Notes under the pieces: generated by a model
What the model was told of the DNA's origin: nothing
The model's input: the letters and a program-made list of their open reading frames with translations, nothing else
The model's database searches: none
Shown here: in pieces, positions 1 to 7,870 of the stretch
How positions within the stretch are numbered: position 1 is the first letter of the stretch
Layout of the letters: the number at the start of each line of letters is the position of its first letter
NCBI GenBank assembly: GCA_965202905.1
Contig: OZ241868.1
Span: 806,001-870,000 of the forward strand
Direction: 5' to 3'
Length of the DNA stretch: 64,000 nt
From: CAYFYS01 sp965202905
GTDB taxonomy: Bacteria > Pseudomonadota > Alphaproteobacteria > MPNO01
Made by a program: the position numbers and the translations under genes

Positions 1-445
1 GGCACGTCCAGCCGAGCTTGGGAAAGCTCTGCCCGAATTGGGTGACCGAGCCGCCGTAAAGGTTACGCGATGAAATGAACTCGTCGCCGCCCTGCAGCAG
101 CACGGCCGCGACCAGGAACTGAGCCGCATGCCCGCTGGCCGCCGCGACCGCGCCGCGGCCATTCTCCAGCGCGGCGATCCGCTCCTCGAAGACCGCCACC
201 GTCGGGTTGGTGATCCGCGAGTAAATGTAGCCGAAGGTCTGGAGGTTGAAGAGCTCGGCCGCGTGATCGGCATCGTCGAAGACATAGGACGTCGTCTGGT
301 AGATCGGCGTCCCGCGTGCGCCGGTCACCGGGTCGGGCCGGGCGCCCGCATGGACCGCAAGGGTCTCGATGCCGTATTCGCGGGGCGCCTCTTCGTTTGC
401 GGGAAGATCGTCGAAGGACGGAAAATCTTCTTTCCTGGCGCTCAT
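1..445 (-). CDS. metY: O-acetylhomoserine aminocarboxypropyltransferase (MetY-like), 3' end outside the window
   Basis: About 148 N-terminal codons of a PLP-dependent Cys/Met-metabolism enzyme can be read; the rest lies off the left edge. The translation starts MSARKEDFPSF and carries the family's signatures LAVHAGARPDPVTGA, YQTTSYVF, YSRITNPTVAVFEERIA and NLYGGSVTQF. These belong to the gamma-family sulfhydrylases that make homocysteine from O-acetylhomoserine and sulfide in the cytoplasm. The ATG at 445 overlaps the stop of the upstream CoA-binding protein gene (ATGA), so the two are translationally coupled. The PLP lysine is not in the window, so sulfhydrylase versus cystathionine synthase cannot be settled by residues; the NLYGG and YSRITNPT wording favours MetY. 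Confidence 0.9.
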   Translation of the reverse strand, partial: MSARKEDFPSFDDLPANEEAPREYGIETLAVHAGARPDPVTGARGTPIYQTTSYVFDDADHAAELFNLQTFGYIYSRITNPTVAVFEERIAALENGRGAVAAASGHAAQFLVAAVLLQGGDEFISSRNLYGGSVTQFGQSFPKLGWTC

Positions 446-978
446 GCCTTGGGTGGCCTCAGACTTTTTGCGATGATGATTCTGGAATTGATGCCGCTCC
501 AGCCCAGCTCGCCGGACAGCCGGGCGTACTCGATCTTCGGGCAGCGATTCATCACCACGACCAATCCCGCATCTTCGGCAAGCTGCGCCGCCTCGTCGTT
601 GCGGACCGAGAGCTGCATCCACAGCACCTTGACGCCCTTGTCGTCCTTGCTGGCGATCACATCCTTGGTGATCTCCAGCGCTTCTTCCGAGGTGCGGAAG
701 ATGTCGACCATGTCGACCTGGACCGGGATGTCTTTGACGGCGCCGTAGACGGTCTCGCCGAGGATCTCCTCGCCCGCGCGCGCCGGATTGACCGGGATGA
801 TGCGAAAGCCGCGCTTCTGGAGGTATTTCATGGCGTAGAAGCTCGGGCGCCGCCACACCGTGCTGGCGCCAACCATCGCGAAGGTGCGTACGCTGCGAAG
901 GATGGCCCGAAGCCGCCGGTCGGCGTAGTGATCATGATGGGCAAGATGAATTGGCGCTGCCGCGATTTGTCCCTGCAT
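442..978 (-). CDS. CoA-binding domain protein (YccU family)
   Basis: A 178-residue single-domain Rossmann protein. The segment TFAMVGAS near residues 31-38 is the nucleotide/CoA-binding loop, followed by RPSFYAMKYLQKRGFRIIPVNP and later VLWMQLSVRNDEAAQ and VVMNRCPKIEY, the standard core of the YccU/CoA-binding family. The catalytic or regulatory role of the family is unknown; the succinyl-CoA-synthetase-like fold binds CoA. Its stop overlaps the start of the MetY-like gene by four bases, an arrangement often seen for this pair, which suggests a link to sulfur amino acid metabolism. The start at 978 is an ATG with a purine-rich stretch upstream; a slightly shorter protein is possible. Confidence 0.9.
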   Translation of the reverse strand: MQGQIAAAPIHLAHHDHYADRRLRAILRSVRTFAMVGASTVWRRPSFYAMKYLQKRGFRIIPVNPARAGEEILGETVYGAVKDIPVQVDMVDIFRTSEEALEITKDVIASKDDKGVKVLWMQLSVRNDEAAQLAEDAGLVVVMNRCPKIEYARLSGELGWSGINSRIIIAKSLRPPKA

Positions 979-1138
979 AGACGGCTCCGACCTCCCACTG
1001 TCATCGGCGTCCTGACGCTACAGGCCCAGGGCGCGGCAGACAAGGACCGGACCGGGTCCCTGCCCTGCCCGCCGAAATCACATATTGCCCAGGCTTCGCC
1101 GTGTGCGCGCCAATGCCCGATGCTGCCAACGGCGCGGG

Positions 1139-1489
1139 TCAGGTCAAGGAGACCGGGAGATGGTCCGCCGGGGGCTCAACCGTCTCGCTCTCGACCCAGT
1201 CCAGGAACTCCTGGTTGCCGGATGTCACGGCGATCTCGAGGGCGCACGGCGTCTCGGCTTCGTGTAGTTCCTTGACCCGCCCGATGACCGAATCGACCAG
1301 GATCGAGCGGGTTTTGATGATCAGCACAGCCTCATCGGCTTCCTCGATTTCGCCATTCCATCGGTAAATTGACTTCATGCCGTCCAGGATGTTGACGCAG
1401 GCCGCCATCCGAACTTCGATCAGCGCAAGCCCGATGCGGCGGGCCTGCGCCACTCCAGCGGTCGTAACGTAAATCAGGCTGATCGACAT
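1139..1489 (-). CDS. cutA: Divalent-cation tolerance protein CutA
   Basis: A 116-residue protein starting MSISLIYVTTAG, matching the usual CutA length of 105-115. Recognisable core elements are the MAACVNILDGMKSIYRWNGE strand-loop and the EAVLIIKTR strand, the parts that build the trimeric ferredoxin-like CutA1 fold. The family binds divalent metal and is linked to copper tolerance, but its exact function is unsettled. The open frame extends 18 codons further upstream; I chose the ATG at 1489 because the recognisable family sequence begins there. It is monocistronic, with a divergent gene beginning about 155 bp away. Confidence 0.9.
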   Translation of the reverse strand: MSISLIYVTTAGVAQARRIGLALIEVRMAACVNILDGMKSIYRWNGEIEEADEAVLIIKTRSILVDSVIGRVKELHEAETPCALEIAVTSGNQEFLDWVESETVEPPADHLPVSLT

Positions 1490-1645
1490 CTTGCAGTCCC
1501 GGGAAATTGCCTTGAAGTGCGTCGGATTGGCTGGACATCGCAAAATATCCAGGAATCGTCAATCTTGACGATCGTCCGGACTGGTGAAATGTAACTTCGA
1601 CATGCAACCTTTGGACTTACTCCCAGGCCACAATGAGGATCCGTC

Positions 1646-2458
1646 ATGGCGCTCAGCGACACCCTGAAACAACTGATCACCGTTTCCGCCCCGCTGTGGG
1701 CGGGGGAGGCCGAGGTCGTGCGAACCTATTGGGATTCGCCGGCCCGTTCGTCGAAGACAGAGCTGCTTTGGCTGCGGCGGCAATGCTCCAAGGAATTCAA
1801 CGGCACCGGCATCGGCGAGTTCAGGAACCTGGGCGTCTTTCTCGGCCCGGTGACCGAGCTCGGCCAGATCTTTCCGCGCATCGATACCGGCGGGCCGGAC
1901 GGCGTCGACCGGCGCTATGCGCTGGAGCTGATCGAGATGCTGCACGACGAATTCGACCACTACATCCGCTTCGCCGATGTCTACGATGCGATTCGCGGGC
2001 CGGACACGCCGCCGATAAACCCGCACGAGATCGAGACCTGGGACGAGGACGCCGAGCTCACCCGGGTGCGCCATCAACACAACAAGAAGCATGGCGCGCT
2101 CGGAATCCGCGCCAGCCGGTTCACCGAAGGCGGGTATTGCGCGCTGTTCCGCGAGGGTATGCGGCTGAAGGGCCGCGGCGGCGTCGACGACATGATCGCC
2201 GATGCCTGCACCAAGGTTTACGAGGACGAGTTCGGCCATATGCTCGCAGGCATCGTCGGCCTGGACGAGGAAGGCTGGACCCGTGAGCAGTTCGAGTTGA
2301 TGAGCGATCTGGTGGTCGAGCAGCTCCGGCTGCGCATCCGGATGCGCAATGCCGAGTTCAGTTTTCCGCTGAGCGAGGATCGCGTCCAGGCGATCTATTC
2401 CGGTGACATCGATCCCGAGCCCTTCGACTATGAGCGCGCCACCCCCGCCATGCACTGA
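1646..2458 (+). CDS. Ferritin-like di-iron protein of unknown function
   Basis: A 270-residue, mostly helical soluble protein without signal peptide. Two ExxH motifs, EFDH near residue 106 and EFGH near residue 198, sit in long predicted helices roughly 90 residues apart, the spacing and pattern of carboxylate-bridged di-iron ferritin-like enzymes. Further acidic residues that could complete the site lie in ELIEMLHDEF and KVYEDEF. I do not recognise a named subfamily. A Shine-Dalgarno-like GAGGA lies just before the ATG. The gene stands alone between cutA (divergent) and the Rieske dioxygenase genes (convergent). An oxygenase or oxidase role is inference from the motifs only. Confidence 0.75.
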   Translation: MALSDTLKQLITVSAPLWAGEAEVVRTYWDSPARSSKTELLWLRRQCSKEFNGTGIGEFRNLGVFLGPVTELGQIFPRIDTGGPDGVDRRYALELIEMLHDEFDHYIRFADVYDAIRGPDTPPINPHEIETWDEDAELTRVRHQHNKKHGALGIRASRFTEGGYCALFREGMRLKGRGGVDDMIADACTKVYEDEFGHMLAGIVGLDEEGWTREQFELMSDLVVEQLRLRIRMRNAEFSFPLSEDRVQAIYSGDIDPEPFDYERATPAMH

Positions 2459-2497
2459 GCCGCAGGACAACCGCGAGTTGGACTCCAGGATATGTAA

Positions 2498-2998
2498 CTA
2501 AAGTATGAAGCTCACCGACCCGAGCGCGCCGAGTTCCTCGCAATCGAGGACCGCGCGGCGTTCGGCGATCCTGAACCCGCCCGCGCCCGGCCGCAGGCGG
2601 TAGATGTACCGGCCGACATACTCGCCGATGCGCTCGTTGCGCCGAAAGCGGTAGACGACGAAGTTCGCCTCGGCCCCGATCTCGCCGGCGGCCCGCGCGG
2701 TGATGCGCACGTTGGAGATCATCCGCCGGGTGCGCGAGCGCGGCGCCTCGGCATGCGCCTGCCCACTCTTCAGCCGCTTGATGCGGCCGCGGATGCGCTC
2801 GATGTCGTCGGCTATGGTAAAAAGCGTCGAGCGGTGATCGCCGTCGGGGACGTCATTCGGCGGCACCAGGTAGCGCGCGTCCTCGGTCAACAGCGCCAGC
2901 CAGTCGTCGAGCCTCCAGGCATCGAGTAGTGCCGCCTCCTCGAACAGGAACGCCTCGATTTCGGCCCGGGTAACTTCCGCTGCCGACGCGCCGCTCAT
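2498..2998 (-). CDS. Aromatic-ring-hydroxylating dioxygenase, beta (small) subunit
   Basis: A 166-residue protein with the SnoaL/NTF2-like small-subunit pattern: FLFEEAALLDAWRLDDWLALL at the N-terminus, then YLVPPND and, towards the C-terminus, a conserved RMISNVRI strand and FVVYRFRRNE. Small subunits assemble with the Rieske alpha chain in alpha3beta3 hexamers and are structural. The ATG at 2998 overlaps the alpha-subunit stop (ATGA), so the subunits are made stoichiometrically. An in-frame upstream start at 3019 exists but would lie inside alpha. Substrate cannot be read from this chain. Confidence 0.92.
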   Translation of the reverse strand: MSGASAAEVTRAEIEAFLFEEAALLDAWRLDDWLALLTEDARYLVPPNDVPDGDHRSTLFTIADDIERIRGRIKRLKSGQAHAEAPRSRTRRMISNVRITARAAGEIGAEANFVVYRFRRNERIGEYVGRYIYRLRPGAGGFRIAERRAVLDCEELGALGSVSFIL

Positions 2999-4260
2999 GC
3001 CAGCATCATCGCGTTCCATTGCCGCCAGAACGCCCGCAGGTGCAGTTCGTCGGTGTTGAGCTGTTCGCCGTCTTTGTTCATGCCGCGTGAGATCTCCGAC
3101 CAGCGGATTTCGCGCCAGGTCGCAAGCCCGTCCTGGACCAGCTCCAGCGCCTCGACATCGTCGGGCGTCGCCAGCCCGCCCGGACCGTAGAACGTCAGGA
3201 AGCTGTCCAGCCGGCGGGCTCGCGAGGCTTCGGGCTCCTCGGCCGGGCCGACGGCCCAGGCGGTCACCCGCATCCGGTCCGCCGCAACCGGCCAGAACGT
3301 GCGGACTGTGACCGCCGAGCCGTCATTGATCACAAGGTTTGGGAAAACCACCAGATTGCGGTTGGTATCGGCGATCCGTCGGGCGCGCTCCTCGCCCAGG
3401 CGGTCGACCAGTTCGGCTCGGATCGCTCCGATCTCGGGCTTGGCGTCCTCACCGTAAAGCGGGATCCAGGCGGCGATTGGCCGGCCGCGGAAATTGATGT
3501 TGTCGACCACCGCATGGCCGTTGCCCAGCGCCTTGCCGATGCCGCGGGTGGGCATCATCAGCCCTTTGCCCATGCCAACCGAGACGCCGGAATCCTTCAT
3601 GTACTCGAGATAGGTCGAATGGGTCGAATGCAGGTGATAGTCATCGAAGCTGTTCTCGACCAGGAGCTTCCAGTTCGCCCGGATGTCGTATTCCTGGGTG
3701 CCCGAGATGATCTCGAGCCGTCCCGAAGACGACTGCTCTGCGACGAGGTCGATGTATTCACGCGCGCCTGCAAGGTAGCCCTCCAGCGGCCCGGGCTCCC
3801 GGCCGAAATGGGCGAACCAGAACCCGCGATAGCTCTCCAGATGCGGCACCTCGGCCAGTGCGAAGGCGGTCTGTTCGAAGCCCTCGCCATAGGCGTCCTT
3901 GCCCGGGACGTTTCGGAGCGCACCGTCGATGTCGTAGGTCCAGCCATGATAGAGGCAGGTGAAGCGGCGCGTGTTGCCTTCGCGCTCACGGCAGACCACG
4001 GTACCGCGGTGGCGGCACGAGTTGAGGAATGCGCGCACGCCGCCCGCGCTGTCGCGCGCGAAGACGACCGGCCGGCCGGCCACCGTTCGGGTCCGGAAAT
4101 CGCCAGGCTGGCCGACTTCCGACTCGTGGCCGACATAGATCCAGCACCGATCGAAGATCCGGTCGTGCTCGGCCTCCAGGATCTCCGGGTCGACGAGAAC
4201 CGAACGGTTGAGCTGGAACCGCCGCCGCTCCGGCTCGTCGATGATGAAGGGGCTGTCCAT
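2995..4260 (-). CDS. Rieske aromatic-ring-hydroxylating dioxygenase, alpha (large) subunit
   Basis: A 421-residue oxygenase chain. The Rieske [2Fe-2S] site is complete: CRHRG near residue 84 and CLYHGW about 20 residues later. The mononuclear iron site is visible as DDYHLHSTH in the second half (two His and a nearby Asp). The enzyme would dihydroxylate or monooxygenate an aromatic ring using electrons from a separate reductase/ferredoxin, which is not encoded nearby. The open frame continues upstream to 4479 inside the deacetylase gene; the ATG at 4260 is chosen because the conserved N-terminus (MDSPFIIDEPERRRF) starts there. It is coupled to the beta subunit and lies 14 bp after the PuuE-like gene. 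Confidence 0.93.
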   Translation of the reverse strand: MDSPFIIDEPERRRFQLNRSVLVDPEILEAEHDRIFDRCWIYVGHESEVGQPGDFRTRTVAGRPVVFARDSAGGVRAFLNSCRHRGTVVCREREGNTRRFTCLYHGWTYDIDGALRNVPGKDAYGEGFEQTAFALAEVPHLESYRGFWFAHFGREPGPLEGYLAGAREYIDLVAEQSSSGRLEIISGTQEYDIRANWKLLVENSFDDYHLHSTHSTYLEYMKDSGVSVGMGKGLMMPTRGIGKALGNGHAVVDNINFRGRPIAAWIPLYGEDAKPEIGAIRAELVDRLGEERARRIADTNRNLVVFPNLVINDGSAVTVRTFWPVAADRMRVTAWAVGPAEEPEASRARRLDSFLTFYGPGGLATPDDVEALELVQDGLATWREIRWSEISRGMNKDGEQLNTDELHLRAFWRQWNAMMLA

Positions 4261-4274
4261 TCCCGGCGCTGCGT

Positions 4275-5180
4275 TCAGGCGCCGTCGCCCGGCAGGGTGC
4301 CCGGAGGCAGCGATTCGATGTGATCGACGATATCGCGCGGCCGGGTGAACCAGATCCGGTCCGCCTTCGGATGTTCGACGACGTATCCGAGGATCTTGCG
4401 GAGCTGCACCATGCGCGACGGCTGGCCGAAAACGAAGGTGTGCAGTGACAGCGCATAGGTCAGCGGCTGCGTTTCGCACTGGTCCAGCATCTCGTCGACC
4501 TGATCGATCACCATGTCGGTGAACTCACGCGCGGTATGGGCGCGGTTCAAGAGCGCGGGTGAGTCGTTGAGCTCCACCGGATAGGGCACCGACAGGATCC
4601 GCCCGTTCCGGGTCTTCATCCACACCGGCTGATCGTCGATCGGCCAGTCGAGCACATAGCGGTAGCCATTCTCCTGTAGCATGTCCAAGGTGGTCGCGGT
4701 TTCGGAGATCCAGGGCCCCAGCCAGCCGCCCGGCTGGACGCCCTCCTGTGTGCGCAGGATCTCGGTCGCCTCCCTGATCAGGGCCTCCTCGTCCTTCGAC
4801 GAGAGGTCGCCCTGGCGCTCGGAATTGGTCCGCCCGTGGCCGACGATTTCGTCGCCGCGCGCGCGAACGCGCTCCATGATCTGCGGCGCATAGTCGTAGA
4901 TCGTCGTGTTCACGAGATGGCAGGCTGGCAACTCCAGCTCGTCGAACAGGTCGAGGATCCGCCAGACGCCGACGCGCAGGCCATAGTCGCGCCAAGCGTA
5001 GTTGCGGATGTCGGGCTGCGGCCCGGGCGCGGTGGGCGTGTGGCCCATCCCCTCGCCGTAGTGGAAACGCTCGATGTTCAGCCCGATATAGAACGCCAGC
5101 CGCTTGCCTCCCGGCCAGTCGTATTGCGGACGCTCGACGATCGCCGAGTATTCGTAGCGGCCGTGCTGCTTCAGGTCCAT
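4275..5180 (-). CDS. Polysaccharide deacetylase family hydrolase (PuuE/allantoinase-like)
   Basis: A 301-residue NodB-fold hydrolase without signal peptide. Features shared with the cytoplasmic PuuE group are the N-terminal WPGGKRLAFYIGLNIE strand, YAWRDYGLRVGVWRILDLFDE, the GHGRTNSE segment and a C-terminal IWFTRPRDIVDHI. This group hydrolyses cyclic amides or ureides (allantoinase) and some aromatic formamides rather than polysaccharides. It lies between RidA and the dioxygenase alpha gene on the same strand, so it is probably co-transcribed with them; that context suggests a ring-amide or N-formyl intermediate from aromatic or N-heterocycle catabolism. The exact substrate is unknown. Confidence 0.85.
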   Translation of the reverse strand: MDLKQHGRYEYSAIVERPQYDWPGGKRLAFYIGLNIERFHYGEGMGHTPTAPGPQPDIRNYAWRDYGLRVGVWRILDLFDELELPACHLVNTTIYDYAPQIMERVRARGDEIVGHGRTNSERQGDLSSKDEEALIREATEILRTQEGVQPGGWLGPWISETATTLDMLQENGYRYVLDWPIDDQPVWMKTRNGRILSVPYPVELNDSPALLNRAHTAREFTDMVIDQVDEMLDQCETQPLTYALSLHTFVFGQPSRMVQLRKILGYVVEHPKADRIWFTRPRDIVDHIESLPPGTLPGDGA

Positions 5181-5225
5181 CGCGTGTCCCCCGGTTCATC
5201 CGTTGGCCGAACGGTACACAAACGT

Positions 5226-5621
5226 TCAGTCTTCGGGAACCACGGCGGTGGCCTCGATCTCGACCTTGGCGCGGTCCTCCATCAGGGCCGAAACCTCTAC
5301 GGCGGCCATGACCGGATAGCTGCGCCCCATCACCTCGCGCCAGGCCGCGCCGACCTCCCTGACGCTGTCGAGATATTCGCGCCTGGAAGTGAAATACATC
5401 GTCATCCGCACCACATGCTCGGCCCCCGCCCCGCCCTCGACCAGGACGGCGCGGATATTGAGCAGCGCTTGGCGGAACTGATCGGCGAAGTTGTCGCTTT
5501 CGAAGGTTTCGTTCGCGGTCCAGCCGATCTGCCCGGCGACGAAGACCAGCCGTCCGCTGGCCGCTATCCCGTTGGAATAGCCCTTGGGGCGAGGCCAACC
5601 CGGCGGTTGCAGGATCTTCAT
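5226..5621 (-). CDS. RidA/YjgF family enamine-imine deaminase
   Basis: A 131-residue RidA-fold protein: YSNGIAASGRLVFVAGQIGW at the N-terminus, QFRQALLNIRAVL in the middle and the VEVSALMEDRAKVEIEATAV tail. Family members form trimers and hydrolyse reactive enamines or imines, releasing ammonia. An ATG at 5621 with GGAG nine bases upstream is preferred over the in-frame TTG at 5636. It is the first gene of a leftward unit with the deacetylase and the Rieske dioxygenase and faces the SDR-MarR operon across a 30-bp palindrome. In an aminobenzoyl-CoA pathway it could remove the ring amino group after dearomatisation; that is inference. Confidence 0.9.
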   Translation of the reverse strand: MKILQPPGWPRPKGYSNGIAASGRLVFVAGQIGWTANETFESDNFADQFRQALLNIRAVLVEGGAGAEHVVRMTMYFTSRREYLDSVREVGAAWREVMGRSYPVMAAVEVSALMEDRAKVEIEATAVVPED

Positions 5622-5651
5622 CGCGACGATCTCCAAGCCTTGTCAGGAAAT

Positions 5652-5681
5652 GACAGTTGTTTTAAGTTTAAAACAACTGTC
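5652..5681. promoter_or_regulatory. Perfect 30-bp palindrome, likely MarR operator in a divergent promoter
   Basis: Two 14-bp arms, GACAGTTGTTTTAA and its exact reverse complement, are separated by two bases. The site is AT-rich in otherwise GC-rich DNA and lies in the 100-bp gap between the divergent RidA and SDR starts. A MarR-family regulator is the second gene of the rightward operon, and the length and symmetry suit a MarR dimer. Related imperfect palindromes with GTTT...AAAC arms lie near 15.55 kb ahead of the monooxygenase gene. Binding by this MarR is inferred. Confidence 0.75.
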
Positions 5682-5721
5682 TGAAAACCGTCCAGCCTGT
5701 CGCCGAGCGACGAATTCGCCC

Positions 5722-6531
5722 ATGACCGGTATTCCGCAGACCCGATCCGTCGCCGCGCCGCTCGCCGGCCGCCATGCGGTGATCACCGGCGCCGCGCGCG
5801 GGATCGGGCGGTCGATCGCCGAGACCCTGGCAGGGCTGGGCGCGGACCTTACCCTGATCGGCCGCAATTTGGAGGCGCTGGAGATTGCCGCGGCGGGAAT
5901 CGGCGCTGAGTCCGGCGTTGGGCCGCGGACATATGCCGGCGACGTCACGGATGCCGGGTCATTGGCTGCGGCTTTCTCGAATGCGCAGGAGGCCGCGGGC
6001 CCGGTCACGATCCTGATCGGTAACGCGGGCATCGCCGGCAGCGCGCCGTTCGCAAGGACCGGCCCGGATCTCTGGCAGTCGATGCTGGAGACCAATTTGA
6101 CCGGGACGTTCCGGTGCATGCAACTCGTCTATCCGGGGATGGTCGAGGCCGGCTGGGGTCGGATCGTCAACATCGCCTCGACATCGGGGCTGAAGGGCTA
6201 CGCCTATATATCGGCCTATTGCGCGTCCAAGCACGGCGTGATCGGTCTGACCCGGGCGCTCGCGCTGGAAGCCGCGAAGACCGGGGTCACGGTCAATGCC
6301 GTCTGCCCCGGCTTCACCGAGACCGGGATCGTCGCCGAGACGGTTGCCAACATAATGAACAAGACCGGCCGGACCGAGGAGCAGGCGCGCGCGGAACTCA
6401 CGGCGCTCAACCCACAAGGCCGCCTTGTGGCGCCGCGGGAGGTCGCCGATGCGGTCGCCTGGCTGTGCCTGCCGTCGTCGGCCGCGATCACCGGCCAGGC
6501 GATCGCGGTGGCCGGCGGCGAGGTGATGTGA
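5722..6531 (+). CDS. SDR family NAD(P)-dependent oxidoreductase
   Basis: A 269-residue classical short-chain dehydrogenase. The cofactor motif TGAARGIG is near residues 22-29, NAGIAG marks the NNAG position, and the catalytic serine with YCASK supplies the Ser-Tyr-Lys set. It ends with the usual VAGGEVM tail. It would oxidise a hydroxyacyl-CoA or ring alcohol in the adjacent aryl-CoA pathway. The frame is open back to 5584, but the ATG at 5722 begins the family sequence and leaves the palindromic promoter free. Its stop overlaps the MarR start (TGATG), so it heads the rightward operon. Confidence 0.93.
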   Translation: MTGIPQTRSVAAPLAGRHAVITGAARGIGRSIAETLAGLGADLTLIGRNLEALEIAAAGIGAESGVGPRTYAGDVTDAGSLAAAFSNAQEAAGPVTILIGNAGIAGSAPFARTGPDLWQSMLETNLTGTFRCMQLVYPGMVEAGWGRIVNIASTSGLKGYAYISAYCASKHGVIGLTRALALEAAKTGVTVNAVCPGFTETGIVAETVANIMNKTGRTEEQARAELTALNPQGRLVAPREVADAVAWLCLPSSAAITGQAIAVAGGEVM

Positions 6532-7055
6532 TGCCCGACTCGATTCCGGTCGCAGGTGTCGCCCCGCGCGGCGATTACGAAAGCAACGTCGGCGCCGGCG
6601 CCGGGCTGGAGCTGCGAGTCTGGCTGCGGCTCCTGACCTGCTCCAACCTCATCGTGCACCGCGTCCGCCAGGGGCTGCACCAGGACTTCGAGACCACCCT
6701 CCCCCGCTTCGACGTTCTGGCCCAGCTCCACCGTGCCGAGAAGCCGCTGTCGATGGGAGCACTGTCCGAACGGCTGATGGTTACCAACGGCAATATCACC
6801 GGGCTCGTCGACCGGTTGACGCGCGAGGGCAAGGTCGCGCGCAGCCCGTCGGCCGCGGACCGACGGGTCCAGATGGTCTCGCTGACCGAGGCCGGCAAGG
6901 CGCAGTTCGCCGACATGGCCCGCGACAACCGGTGCTGGGTAACCGATATGATGGCCGCGCTGAGCCGGCAGGAAAAGCAGGCGCTGTTCGACCTGCTCGG
7001 TCGTCTCAAGCAGTCCATCCACGAGCCCATGCCCAAGACGGAGACCATTGCATGA
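6531..7055 (+). CDS. MarR family transcriptional regulator of the aryl-CoA cluster
   Basis: A 174-residue winged-helix regulator. After about 28 less conserved residues it has FDVLAQLHRAEKPLSMGALSERLMV (helices before and into the HTH), NITGLVDRLTREG (recognition helix) and RRVQMVSLTEAG (wing). MarR proteins bind palindromes as dimers and release them on binding a phenolic or aryl-CoA ligand. It is translationally coupled to the SDR upstream (one-base overlap) and to the enoyl-CoA hydratase downstream (ATGA). The perfect palindrome at 5652-5681 is its obvious candidate site, which would make it autoregulatory. Confidence 0.93.
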   Translation: MPDSIPVAGVAPRGDYESNVGAGAGLELRVWLRLLTCSNLIVHRVRQGLHQDFETTLPRFDVLAQLHRAEKPLSMGALSERLMVTNGNITGLVDRLTREGKVARSPSAADRRVQMVSLTEAGKAQFADMARDNRCWVTDMMAALSRQEKQALFDLLGRLKQSIHEPMPKTETIA

Positions 7056-7870
7056 AAGAGATCAGGGGCGCCGATCTGAAACCCGAGCATTTCGCCTGGT
7101 CGGTCGAGGGCAAGGTCGCGACACTGACCGTCGACCATCCGGAGAAGAAGAATCCCCTGACCTTCGATTCCTACGGCGAGATCCGCGATACGTTCCGCGC
7201 GTTGAAATATGCAAGCGACGTCAAGGCGGTCGTGGTCACCGGCGCGGGCGGAAACTTCTGCTCCGGCGGCGACGTGCACGAGATCATCGGCCCGCTGCTC
7301 CGGATGGACATGCCGGAGCTTTTGCGGTTCACCCGCATGACCGGCGATCTGGTCAAGGCGATGCGCACATGCCCGCAGCCGATCGTCGCCGCGGTCGAGG
7401 GGATCTGCGCCGGAGCCGGCGCGGCGATCGCGATGCATGCGGACATGCGGCTTGGGACCGCCGACAGCAAGGTCGCTTTCCTGTTTGCCCGGGTCGGGCT
7501 CGCCGGCTGCGACATGGGCGCCTGCGCCGTGCTGCCGCGGATCGTCGGCCAGGGCCGCGCGGCCGAGTTGCTCTATTCCGGGCGCAGCATGGACGGCGAG
7601 GAAGCGCTGGCCTGGGGCTTCTACAACCGGCTGTACCCGGCCGGAGAGGTGCTCCGGGAAGCGCAAGAACAAGCCAGGCGCCTGGCGGACGGCCCGACCT
7701 TCGCGCACGCGATGACCAAGCGCATGCTCCATGCCGAATGGCCGATGGCGCTCGACGATGCGATCGACGCAGAGGCCGATGCCCAGGCGATCTGTATGCA
7801 GACGCGCGATTTTCGCCGTGCCTATGACGCCTTCGCCAGCAAGCAGCGGCCGGTCTTCGAGGGCGACTGA
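7052..7870 (+). CDS. Enoyl-CoA hydratase/isomerase family protein
   Basis: A 272-residue crotonase-fold enzyme. The first oxyanion-hole segment GGNFCSGGDVHEI is near residues 66-78 and the second is AGAGAAIA; LFARVGLAGCDMG follows. It begins MKEIRGADLKPEHF, starting at the ATG that overlaps the MarR stop by four bases. It would hydrate or hydrolyse an unsaturated ring-derived acyl-CoA after monooxygenation and reduction of the aryl-CoA. This hydratase next to SDR, acyl-CoA dehydrogenase and an aryl-CoA ligase is a recurrent arrangement in alphaproteobacterial salicylyl/anthraniloyl-CoA clusters; ring hydrolase activity is possible but not shown. Confidence 0.9.
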   Translation: MKEIRGADLKPEHFAWSVEGKVATLTVDHPEKKNPLTFDSYGEIRDTFRALKYASDVKAVVVTGAGGNFCSGGDVHEIIGPLLRMDMPELLRFTRMTGDLVKAMRTCPQPIVAAVEGICAGAGAAIAMHADMRLGTADSKVAFLFARVGLAGCDMGACAVLPRIVGQGRAAELLYSGRSMDGEEALAWGFYNRLYPAGEVLREAQEQARRLADGPTFAHAMTKRMLHAEWPMALDDAIDAEADAQAICMQTRDFRRAYDAFASKQRPVFEGD

